Assembly: GCA_035222895.1 (NCBI GenBank)
Contig: JAVYIG010000701.1
Location: forward strand, 1-64,000
Length of the DNA: 64,000 nucleotides
Reading direction: 5' to 3'
From: Strongylocentrotus droebachiensis
Taxonomy: Eukaryota > Echinodermata > Echinoidea > Camarodonta > Strongylocentrotidae
The notes under the pieces are model-generated. The model worked only from the letters and a program-made list of their open reading frames with translations. It did no database searches and had not been told where the DNA came from. Positions 35,745-64,000 of this stretch are shown here, piece after piece (position 1 is the stretch's first letter; each line of letters opens with the position of its first letter). A program made the translations under genes and the position numbers.

Positions 35745-36610
35745 CCGTATTCTGTCTATAGCTAGCCTACTGCGCTGCAAGCATGACAACTACGTCTCAT
35801 TTCAAAATGATGGCTAGCTGAACTCGATATCGAGTACGTAGCTCATGAAATATCATTATTTCTGTAAGATATTATGAATATCTATAGTATTATTTGTCAA
35901 AGCAAATAACTATTTTACGGTAATTTTGTTGAATTGGAGTCCCTCAAAGTCTTATGGTATGGTATGGTATGGTATTTATTTCATTCTTCATAAAAAACAT
36001 ATACAATACATACAGAGTATTAAAAAAAAAAGAGAAATATATAAATACATGTAGAAGGGTAACATTACAGATAATATGAATACAATAAAATTAACAAGGA
36101 AACTAGTTAAGAAAGAAGATTTATGTCGAATGAGGGGTCAACAAAAAAGAGCATTTAGCCTTGTTAAACGTTGACCCCTAAACAAATACGTAATTAACAT
36201 AACATTAAGAAGAAAAAGAAAGCAGGTAGAAACAGTAAAACGGAAAAGGAAAACATTATACAAAAAAACGCATTTTTAAAACGAACGAAAGGCACTTCGA
36301 TGTTATTTCAAGAGCTTTAATTTATTTTCCTTCATCAAACTATCAAGGGTAAACCATTATATTGTGGATATAATTTGACAATTAAATTAATGCCTTTAGT
36401 ATTACGATTTAATTGCAATAGTCTGATCAACATTTTAGTCTTCTGTGTCGCACTTTCTCGCTCTGTCTTCAGTGGGTCATAGATCTATTTCCACTTCCGT
36501 TTCTGAACGCACTCGTTCGGTACCACGAAGCTGATTCCTTTCTTGCAGCCTCAATTTTAGAGCGATAAAAACATCTACCGTCAACTGAAACAATATCCAT
36601 TTATTTCTAA
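35745..36610 (-). repeat. Right arm of the giant inverted repeat
   Basis: Partner of 35010-35660. Longer because of the LINE fragment at 35954-36270. Confidence 0.9.
35954..36270 (-). mobile_element. LINE 3' end, minus strand
   Basis: On the minus strand the sequence ends GAATGAAATAAATACC, then ATACC repeats, as expected of a non-LTR retrotransposon tail after its poly(A)-type signal. It replaced about 105 bp of the host arm. No ORF remains. Confidence 0.6.
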
Positions 36611-36794
36611 AGCATATTTATATGATTATATTGAAATATAAGTTTGTGAATTGCATATTTTTAGTTCTATATTTCAAAATATCAGTGTGAAATTTAATTT
36701 TGAAAAACCCGAAACCCGAAAACCAAAAACCGGGTTTCAGCTCGACGGTCGGGGCCCGGGCGGGGACCCGTTTCGACTCAGGCCTAGACAAGAC

Positions 36795-37479
36795 AGTCAT
36801 AAACTTTATCCGCCATCTATTGAGATGTCTCTTATCTTCCTAAACCATTTCACGAAGATCTATACTAAATAGACATCTTGTGAAATCGATACTATCGGCG
36901 AGAAGAGGAGCCATGACATAGCCTTAGTCGCAATTCTCTGGATTAAAAAAAAGGGAATTTCAGGAAAAGTGCAATTATTTAAATGAAGAACTCAACTAGG
37001 AATGAAGAAAAAAAATGAAAATGGTACCAGGGAATAAGAAATGCAATATACTTCAAAATTTGTGTAGATTATACCATATAATTACTTGTTAAATGTATTT
37101 GTGAGTATTTTATTTCATGAGTGAATCAGTTATGTTTTTGTGATGGGTACTCCCAGACATTTTCATTTTATAGTTTATACATTTGCACATTATTAAAATG
37201 ACAAAAATTCAACATTCAAAGCGTTAAAACACATTTTTAAACAATTCAGTTTACACATTTGAAGATAGAGTTTATCTCAAAATTAATATGGGTCTGAAAA
37301 CTAGAGAATACACTTCTGACTATGGCTTGCCTGCTGTGGCAGAAAACCCATCCCTTCAAGGATATTACAATGTGGAAATAAACATGTGTAATCAATTTCA
37401 TTAAGTGGGAAAATCCTTGGATATAAACATGGTATATTTTTATAAGATTTTCAAATATAAAAAACGATAACTCCCTGTT
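36795..37479. other. AT-rich intergenic DNA, no gene seen
   Basis: No supported coding frame or RNA gene. Confidence 0.55.
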
Positions 37480-37487
37480 TAAGTGAA

Positions 37488-39176
37488 CAAGCCTTTTATT
37501 AACCGGGCGCCGGGCGATTTTTACCCCCCGGTCCCTGACTTTTGGCGCCCGGTAAGACGGGGAAAATGAGTACCGGGCGCGGGTCATTTTTTATTTCTGG
37601 CGCCCGGTCTGGGAGAATTAACATTCTCTGTTTCATAAACTTCACATGTCTAGCACTTAATGTTCACAAATGTGACAAAAACTTACTTGATACGAGTAAA
37701 ATGTGGACTGAATGAACCCTAACAAATCATTTTATAATGAGAATCCTAATTAAAATCGCCCAGAAACAAATGCAGCACGAATACGAGCGGCCGTTCAATC
37801 CTACTCCTAGCGCCACACTGCTATGGGGGCTAGCAGCGGCGTGCAGACCGCTAGCTGAGATCGAGAGTACGCGAACAACACTCTCACTCCGTCTAAAAGT
37901 TTGACTGTGCGAACGTGGTTAGCGGCTGGCTGTGAGAACGAGCATATGCATAGTTTCGCTATTGCTTTGTTTTGGCGATTCCTGTAGCGCGCACTCATGT
38001 ACATTGCACACAATACAGGGGATGTACACCACTCAAAGACGAGAGCATAATTTCCCCAGGCCATGCATACACACACAAATGACATAATCAGTGCACTGCA
38101 CTACACACACAGTGTCAGTACAAGAAAGTCCCGATGTAACTTCCAAAAATCCATCCCAAAAGCCAAATTTTGCTGTCAAAAATGCGGAATCGTAGCCATA
38201 TTTCCAAAGCTCACGGGGGTTTAGCCCAGTTTTAAGAAACAACTTCACCAAAAAAGCGCTAAAAATCAAGAAATCAGCGATTTTGTTACCATTTTTTTCG
38301 CCTATCGCATGCCCTTTGAATGTGATGGTATCTTCAAAAAGTCAAATGAAAAACGAACACCGGACCTGCTGATGCATTGACTTTATGTACAAAGTTTATT
38401 GCAACTCCAGACTTGCCTTGATTCGACCGCAATTAAGCACCAATGGGTGCCGCACCTTGGGCATAGAACATCATCGTGTGTTGCGCCGCAATTCAGCGAC
38501 CTTCGTACTCATTGACTAAAATTCTGTGATGTTTTAAATAATGGATTTTTCTGATAAAATAGGTAAATATATTTAACAAATATTTTTTTTTGAATTTTCT
38601 AATTTTTTTATAATTTTTTTTAATTATTATTTTTGTTATTTTTTTTTAAGTGACAGGTCGGCCGCTCTCAATGATTGAATGCGTTTTTATTCAAAGAAAC
38701 ATAAATGCAATAGCATTTTATAGGGAAAATAACAAAAACGTAAAACAGGCAAAATCTGTTTTTTCACCTAAAATATGAATAATATGTTTTTTGAAAGTGA
38801 CAGGTTGGCAGCTCTGCATGAAAAAAATTGTAAAAATAATTTAATTCCCCCCTTCCTAACATTTTTCAATTTTTGCATTTAACAGCATGAAAATAGTATT
38901 AAACATGAACAACAACAACAACTACAAATGACAGATTTATCCAAGGTATGAGTGATTTAATATTAGAGTGCTCAACATTTAAACTAGAAATTAAACTACC
39001 GTAGACCTATGTATAAATAAAAGGTAACGGTTAACAAATAATTTAAAGGAATACATATTTTCATCAATTTTGGAAACGGCTCCTGGTCCTGGAAAACGGC
39101 TCCCGGTCTTTAAGGACCGGGAGCCGCTTTTTCAGATATTTGGCTCCCGGTCTGCTTTGACTTAATAAAAGGCTTG
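37488..39176. mobile_element. Non-autonomous hAT-like element, 1689 bp
   Basis: A perfect 8-bp target duplication TAAGTGAA lies at 37480-37487 and 39177-39184. Both ends read CAAGCCTTTTATTAA inward, 15 bases exact. Just inside each end are short inverted CCGGGCGCC or CCGGGAGCC words that could form small hairpins. The body has no transposase. Confidence 0.85.
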
Positions 39177-39184
39177 TAAGTGAA

Positions 39185-39589
39185 TGTGTAGAAAGATCAT
39201 AGTTGGAGGATTTCTTATCCTTTTTTTGCCAACCAAACATGTAGTTTACCCAACAAATGACATGTGATGGCGCTGCCCATCGACTAACAAATTTTGACAA
39301 GGATATGACGGGTCTGAAGCATCATAACTACTTAGTTAGGATGCTGTCTTTGAACTTGGCAAAGAGGGCTTCGTGAAACACGTTGCGGACAAGTAGCTCA
39401 CTAACGCTGATTTAGTCAAGAAGTTAGACTTATGACGGTTTCGAGAAACTGGCCCCTGTGTCACTGTTGTTTGTAACAACTGTTTGAAACTTCTTTCCTC
39501 TATTGCATCCAAAATTGTCCCTAAAATGACATTTTAAGTCTGTTGATCTGCAGCTTAATTCAGGAATTACTTTGGTTTCTTTGGTACTG
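39185..39589. other. Intergenic DNA, no gene seen
   Basis: 39360-39455 resembles a decayed MITE of the TTTCACAAA type (GCTTCGTGAAACACG and GGTTTCGAGAAACTGGCCCC). Confidence 0.35.
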
Positions 39590-39930
39590 GGAGTGTCGTG
39601 GTCAATTGGTTTCAGGCGTTTGACGGGAGATGCGAAGGTGGAGGGTTCGAATTCCGACATGGCACAAATATCCTTTGCCAAGATATTAACCTGCACTTGC
39701 TACTCTCCACCCAGTTGTTAAATGGGTACCCGGTAGGATGCGACCGTCGTTGTTGGTCAAACAGTTTTTGAGCATCAAGTAATGCCTGGCTGGAATGCTC
39801 CCCAGGGAGTGGAGATTGTGCACAAAGTGTGTGCGGGCAAGCACTGAATCCAATGACTGGGGTAATAGTATATCTGTAAAGCGCTTAGAGACATTTGTAT
39901 TAACCGCTATACCGTGTGAGTAAAAAAAAA
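39590..39930 (+). mobile_element. tRNA-derived SINE
   Basis: A-box-like TGGTCAATTGG and B-box GGTTCGAATTCC at the expected spacing. The body has GGGTACCCGGTAGGATGCGA and ends GTAAAGCGCTTAGAGACAT. The element at 57600-57960 is a relative: it shares the head plan, the TGCTACTC block, CAGGGAGTGGAGAT and GCTCTTAGAGAC. Confidence 0.75.
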
Positions 39931-42400
39931 GTTTACACCTAGAAAATTGCTAATTATTTTAAAAATCATCTACATGTATGAACAGTAGATTAGTATACAT
40001 ATTATGAAAGAGTGTTTTATCCCAAATCATTTGGTATCATTTTTGTGTGGAATGTGTCCACGCTTGTATAAACAGGAGGCATTGTTTGCGAGAGTGCAAA
40101 AATCGACTTGCGCCAGAGTGATGCCTACAGTATGTATTATGTTGAGATTAGCGGAGTGAGAGAATGGATTGAATGTACCGAATGAAACGCATTGCTATGC
40201 TTTTTGCAGAAGCAAAGTCACACACACACACACATACGCAAAAATGTTGTTTGATGTTTGATATTTGATTTTTGATATGTGTGGCATGATTAAATATGTT
40301 AGAGATGTTATTTGGATCTGCAAAGACCGAATTATTACCCAAATCCCAAGTGTTTTATTCAAACATCACATAAGCAACTTTGGCGCAAGTCGATTTTTGC
40401 ACTCTCGCAAACAGAGCCTCCTGTTCATCCAAGCTTGAACACATACACATGTACCACACAAAATGATACTAAAAGATTCGGGATAAAACACTCTTTCATG
40501 ATATGTACAGGGCTCGACTTAATCGGGAGCCCTGTGGCCATTGGCTCCCTAAAACCCCTGCGGGCTCCCTGAAAAAGTGCTTGAGGAGCCCGGCTGGCTC
40601 CCTAAGTTTTTGTAGTATCAGCCACGAAAAATGCTGTTTCTTACCAGCACTTTAATCCATGATTTAATCCATCTAAAAACCCAAATTCCGCAGTCAAAAT
40701 CATGAAATATGCGCTAGGCATTCCAAGGCACACTTGGCTCAACTCCAGCGCGAATAATGAGTTGCAAAAGAAAACACATCGAGATCAGTGCAGGAATGCC
40801 ATGCATGATAACGTTATATCTCCGCACTCGTAACGAGTGCGCAATACATTCTGCATTGTATGTCGGTGCACTCAGAGAATGTACACACTAAGACAAACGC
40901 ACGTGGTCGCTGCGTTGCCAGAGCTGAGTGTATGTTTACGTCGACTCGTGTTTGTGATACATGTGCTTATTCTTCAGCGTGCGTACCTGGATGGACTTGA
41001 TTATTGTTTGAACATAATTTTACGAACTACAAACTTCAAAGGCGTGTGTAAAAAGGGGTCGATTGTTGTTTTGTGAACATATGTAAGAATTAGGGAGATT
41101 CGTGGCTAATCGTTAAAACGGCGTGTATAAACGGTCAAAGGGACTGAAAAGAATAAAATATGGAATAAAAAAGTTTGACTTGAATGTCGTTGGACTAACT
41201 TAACGGCAATCAATAAATGAATTTATTATTTCTTTCATATGTTTTCGCAAGGTTTGTGTACTACTATAAACTGTTGTGTGTTACAGTTTATGTATTTCAC
41301 AAAATGTTTTTATTGTAAACTGAAAGTAATTTAGCCTTCCATGGGTTGGCTGTCATATAGTAATACGTCATTTGATTTATTAAAAAAAAAAAAAAGTATT
41401 TGACTATTTCAATCACGTTTCGTCTGCTATTACGACTGAGCTTTTATTTGCAAGATTTCATTCATGAAAACAGTGAGTCACGTCGAATTAAGGCTGATAC
41501 TGTTTTGCTGAGACTAGCTAGTATGTCTGCCTCTTGGTCTACATGTTGCATTAAAAAAAAAAAACAAGACTTTTCTTATAACTTTGATGTGATTTGGACT
41601 TATTATTGCACCAAAAGTTTCCAAATGTGTAATTCCTGATGAGGTGAAGATGCTGCTAAGTTTTTTTAATTTAATAAATTCATTGAGTGAGAATTTATTA
41701 TTTTGAAATAGGTTGAGCAAAGATGAATGTCCATTTGAGTGGAAACTGACAAATGCGTTGAAACAGATTGAGCAAGGATGAAATGATCATATTTTGGGAA
41801 GATTCTGAAAGAAAAGTTATGTTCCTCGTGGTTAAACATCTTTTCCAAAGTTGTTTTTGTCAGTTACTTTCCTCTCTGAATATGATATTATCGTTTGCTC
41901 AATCTGTTGAGCAATAATGAAGATTGCATGGATGATTGACTGAACATATTGAAACAGACGGAGCGAGGAAGAGTGACTATATCTCATTCTGATAAAACCT
42001 AAAGTCCAATGTTAGACTGTTACTGTAGCCAAAGGGCTTCATAATAGTTGTAAGATTAATTCTTCAGTACAGTCAGTTAATCCTCATGGTCACATTTACA
42101 CTTATAATACACCCCTCCCTGGTCCCGGCGCTGATGATTATAAAAAAAGGTATCGTGACGGTGTGTTTTAATTTTTTAATAGTTAATGACCATTATTATG
42201 ACCACAAAAAAAATGTGATAAACTTGGGCTCCCTGAAACCCCTGCGGGCTCCCTGAAAAAGTGCTTGAGGAGCCCGGCTGGCTCCCTAAAAAAAAAGTAA
42301 AGGTCAGGCCCTGATGTATACTAATTTACTGTTCATAGATGATTTTTAAAATAATTAGCAATTTTCTAGGTGTAAACTTTTTTTTTGACTCGCACTGTAT
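39911..42400. repeat. Inverted repeat interrupted by a hAT-like element
   Basis: The left arm 39911-40115 runs from the SINE tail to GACTTGCGCC. It is the reverse complement of 40381-40507 joined to 42314-42400. The right arm is split by the element at 40508-42313. The arm order shows that the inversion came first and the element later. Confidence 0.85.
40508..42313. mobile_element. Non-autonomous hAT-like element, 1.8 kb
   Basis: The ends are CAGGGCTCGAC on the left and, reverse-complemented, CAGGGCCTGAC on the right. The uninterrupted left arm gives the empty site, from which an imperfect 8-bp duplication (GATATGTA) can be read. A ~65-bp segment near each end (CCCCTGCGGGCTCCCTGAAA onward) is repeated in direct orientation and almost identical. 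No transposase frame. Confidence 0.65.
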
Positions 42401-42468
42401 AAGCGGAATATTAATATTATTATTATTATTACTCCTCCAGCATCTAGCCCACCAGCCAGCAAGCCACC

Positions 42469-61231
<18,763 letters not shown>

Positions 61232-61298
61232 TAAGTAATACGCTAAGGCTCCGCGGGGGGCGCGACGTCTCCGCCAGCCTTTGTATTCTATTGTTTTT

Positions 61299-62367
61299 GT
61301 CTCGCCTGCGTAGCAAAAAGCGAGACATAGGCGCCGCTTTTCCGGTGACGGCGGCGGCGACGGCGACGGCGTCAACATCAAAAACTTAACCTAAGGTTAA
61401 GTTTTTGAATTTTTGATATAATTTTTAAAGTATAGGTTCTTAGTCAATGAAACTTGGATTATAGGGTAATCAAGTATCCCCAATCATGTGAGTAGAATTT
61501 CAGATCACAAAGTCAAGGTCAAAGGTCATTTCAGGTCAACAGACTTGGACTATGTTGTAGCATCATCATCGAAAACTTAACCTAAGGTTAAGTTTTTGAA
61601 TTTTTGATATAATTTTTAGAGTATAAGTTCTGAGTCAATGAAACTTGGACTATAGGGTAATCAAGTATCCTCAATCATGTGAGTAGAATTTCAGATCACA
61701 AAGTCAAGGTCAAAGGTCATTTCAGGTCAACAGACTTGGACTATGTTGTGGCATCATCATCAAGATTTTCAAAATGCTTCGTTATTTTTCAACCGATTTT
61801 GATTCTGATTGTTTCATATGATAGGGCTAGGAAGGGGATTTAAAACTTGTACACAGAATCGTGAAATTCATTATCTATGCTAATTTATGCAAATTTATTT
61901 GAAATCACAAAAAATGCTTCTTCTCCTTCATTTCTCGACCGATTTTGATTTGGTTTGCTTTATCTGGTAGAGCTAACTTTGGTACACTAAACTTCTACAC
62001 CGAATTTTGAAATTGTTCTCCATTAATTAATAATAGTAATTTATGCAAATTTTTTCCAAAAATAACAAAAATTGCTTCTTCTCCCTCATTTCTTGACCGA
62101 TTTTGATTTGGTTTGCCTTATCTGGTAGAGCTAAATTTGGAACACTAAACTTCTACACAGAATTTTGAGATTTTGCTCCATTGATTATTTATGGTACTTT
62201 ATGCAAATGAAATGAAATTATGTCCCTTCCAGGGCATCACATTTTTATTTTTTGACCAGTTCAAAAGTGTACCACGATATTTGTTGTTGCGAGATGCGGA
62301 TGAGCACTACAATGTACGTCATTGACGTTCTGGTTTATCATATTGAATTGCGTTATGCAGGCGAGAC
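61299..62367. mobile_element. ~1.07 kb repeat element with GTCTCGCCTGC ends
   Basis: The left end GTCTCGCCTGCGTA and the right end, reverse-complemented, GTCTCGCCTGCATA. The left end forms a small hairpin with a second GCGAGAC at 61319-61325. Next come a GGCGACGGC run, two ~190-bp tandem units (about 61372-61755) and about three ~150-bp units (61760-62210). No target duplication is evident and no coding frame. Confidence 0.6.
61372..61755 (+). repeat. Two ~190-bp tandem units with AGGTCA half-sites
   Basis: Each unit opens with a near-palindrome AACTTAACCTAAGGTTAAGT and ends with AGGTCAAAGGTCA followed four bases later by AGGTCA (61516-61538 and 61706-61728). Confidence 0.9.
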
Positions 62368-63156
62368 CGCCGAGAGCGTTTCCCTTGTTTAATGAGATCG
62401 CCGACCGAAGTTGGTGCAGCTATCTCCTCCTGAACCCTCCCCTCGGGGTACCCGTGCCCGGTGCCGTCGTCCGCGGGAGAGTCTACTCTGTCGAATTGGC
62501 TATACTCCGCCCGAGGTCCTCCTCCGTGTCGACGTCCAGGGCGAAAACAGACGCGATATGCATAATGCAGGATATGCGTGACGACAGAGATACCTCATGG
62601 ATATTCAACATAACATCCGTAGACACACGACCGATGACTATCCACTCACATTAAGTTGCGTATTAAATGCACGCTGAATGGGTATGACTTACCCCGTGTT
62701 AGGTATCTTCCTATATGATATTCTCTATATAGACCGCGCCGTCGATCACACTCATTTCTTTGCAGTTCTCAAAGAGACACACAACAAATGACAAACCACT
62801 CACATTATGTTGCGTATTAAATGCTCTATGCAAAGGGCGGGATCACCGAGAGTAAAGCGTCTTGCTATAGGATGTGCTTTAGGATGTGCTTTAGCGCTGC
62901 ATGCACAAGCCACAGAGATACACACGAAGCTTCCCGTCCACGTCCTAACTTAGAGACCTATTTCCATCATTATTGCCGCGATTTTTATATAGTTTTCGTG
63001 AATGGAGGTATGAAATCAAAGCTTATTTTGTGATTATTACGGCCATGTATACAAAATTTTGATTATCATTTTCTAAAGGAAAGTTTTCACAAGAAAACCA
63101 TTGGACTGACAGTTCAGTCGCAAGCTGCCTTCAATCAACACGCAGTGCAGTGTGTG
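62368..63156. other. Intron 19 DNA, no exon found
   Basis: GC-rich to 62640. A CTCACATTA(A/T)GTTGCGTATT word occurs twice (62645, 62800). No match to the remaining EFTUD2 protein. Confidence 0.5.
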
Positions 63157-63460
63157 TGAGTTGAGATGAGCTTGCAGGAAGCTCCAACACCGGGACCGCG
63201 CCCGCAGGCGTCCGACGCCTGCGGCGCCGGTGTTGAGCTTCCTGCAAGCTCATCTCAACTCATTTGACACTTTGAAATTGTTATCTGTTGGTTTGCATCA
63301 TTATTGCCGCGATTTCAATATAGTTTCGTGAATAGATTTACGAAACCTGAGCTTAGAATTAGTAAAAATATTACTAATGTCTACGTTTTTAAACGACTGT
63401 CTGATTTTCTTGTGAAAATTTTACTTTGAAAAATGATTATCGAAATTCATGGTCAGAAAT
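62955..63460. repeat. Direct and inverted copies around the palindrome
   Basis: CATCATTATTGCCGCGATTT occurs at about 62966 and 63297 in direct orientation. CTTGTGAAAATTTTACTTTG near 63409 matches the reverse complement of about 63060-63100. Confidence 0.7.
63157..63262. repeat. 106-bp GC-rich palindrome
   Basis: Outer arms TGAGTTGAGATGAGCTTGCA and onward pair over about 36 bases, and GCAGGCGTCCGACGCCTGC forms an inner stem. Strong cruciform potential. Confidence 0.95.
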
Positions 63461-63774
63461 AATCACAATCTAGGTTCATTATGTTACAGTTCTTGCATCA
63501 AATCAATGCATGAAAACTTAGTTATTGAACTAGAAAAATGTTGTTTTTTTTTTAAATAGGCAATTATGAAGTAGGAAGCCTGAAACCTTAGCCTACTAAA
63601 CAAATCTCAACAAAGTGTAGGCCTATCCTTTTATGAATTAATAAAAAAGTAGCCCCAGAAAAAAGAGCCCCCGAAAGTTGAAAAAGTAGCCCCCGAAAAT
63701 TTCCCAAAAATTTGAAATGGAGCCTCCGAAATGAAAAACTTAATTTTTTGCCTGCGCCCCCCTCTAGAATCCCT

Positions 63775-64000
63775 CGGAATTCCGCGGGTCCTGAGTTGAG
63801 TGTATATATAATATAGGGTTGGGGTCCACAGGTTTCAAGGGGCCATAAACCCCCAAGAGCTCGGGGGTTACATTCTTCAAAGTTGGGGGGGGGGGGGGGG
63901 GGGGGGGAGAGATCAGATCGCAGCGGGTTGAGTGTATATATAATATAGGCGTGGGGTCCACAGGTTTCAAGGGGCCATAAACCCCCGAAAGCTTGGGGGG
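63775..64000. repeat. G-rich ~135-bp tandem repeat at window edge
   Basis: GTTGAGTGTATATATAATAT then GTGGGGTCCACAGGTTTCAA and GGGGCCATAAACCCCC occur twice (from 63794 and 63929) with a long G run between. The array runs off the window. Confidence 0.85.

Larger units (their letters stand above)
34793..36786. mobile_element. Foldback hAT-like element, 2 kb
   Basis: A perfect 8-bp target duplication GACAAGAC lies at 34785-34792 and 36787-36794. Both ends read TAGGCCTGAGTC inward. Inside, two arms of several hundred bases (about 35010-35660 and 35745-36610) are near-perfect reverse complements, so a single strand could fold into one huge hairpin. The centre carries three CACGTG/ACGTGA-type words (35691-35722). 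The right arm alone carries a LINE tail (35954-36270) in place of about 105 bp of the left arm. No transposase frame. Confidence 0.85.

Noticed and set aside
36651-36872. 73-codon frame
   Set aside because: Crosses the border of the foldback element and has no domain.
62322-62654. 110-codon GC-rich frame
   Set aside because: Begins at the end of a repeat element; no match to the missing EFTUD2 part or to any family I recognise.

Overview
This is eukaryotic nuclear DNA from a deuterostome marine invertebrate, most likely an echinoderm of sea-urchin type. Three things point there: GT-AG introns, a protein very close to vertebrate EFTUD2 that is cut into 19 coding exons, and a TPR-TIR protein of a kind expected in echinoderm immune repertoires. 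Species is an inference. Nothing bacterial is seen. Protein-coding host sequence is a small part of the window; most of the rest is non-autonomous DNA transposons, minisatellites and inverted repeats.

Layout. 0-6.5 kb: a tandem duplication, several small inverted-repeat elements, a 1.6 kb hAT-like element (3397-4982) and a 51-bp minisatellite. 6518-11043: a Ty3/gypsy LTR retrotransposon that looks whole, with identical 141-bp LTRs, a 5-bp target duplication and one 1321-residue Gag-Pol frame. 11-19.6 kb: no recognisable host gene; two LINE tails, a 756-bp hAT-like element (16280-17035) and a degenerate short-word repeat field. 19927-21978: an intronless 683-residue protein with a TTC22-like TPR body and a C-terminal TIR domain. 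22-26 kb: 3' flank, small inverted-repeat elements, one tRNA-like SINE and CT-rich DNA. 26331-31548: one 5.2 kb hAT-like element whose body is a ~109-bp minisatellite array. 32.5-42.4 kb: three more hAT-like elements (34793-36786, a giant foldback; 37488-39176; 40508-42313), SINE and LINE pieces and a large inverted repeat.

42469-61180: EFTUD2 (U5 snRNP 116K GTPase, yeast Snu114), 19 coding exons giving 756 codons. All splice phases agree. The C-terminal part (about 216 residues by comparison with the human protein) lies beyond the window. Its introns hold a ~3 kb GAT/ATC microsatellite with two strand switches, another hAT-like element, MITEs and a SINE. At least five introns also hold decayed partial copies of the neighbouring exon edge. 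After 61.2 kb come a 1.07 kb element carrying nuclear-receptor-type half-sites, a GC-rich 106-bp palindrome and a G-rich tandem repeat at the window edge.

The strongest observations are the TPR-TIR gene, the repeated exon echoes inside EFTUD2 (one would give an in-phase alternative start exon), the many hAT-like elements with readable 8-bp target duplications and poly-G tracts just inside one end, and the minisatellite-bodied 5.2 kb element.
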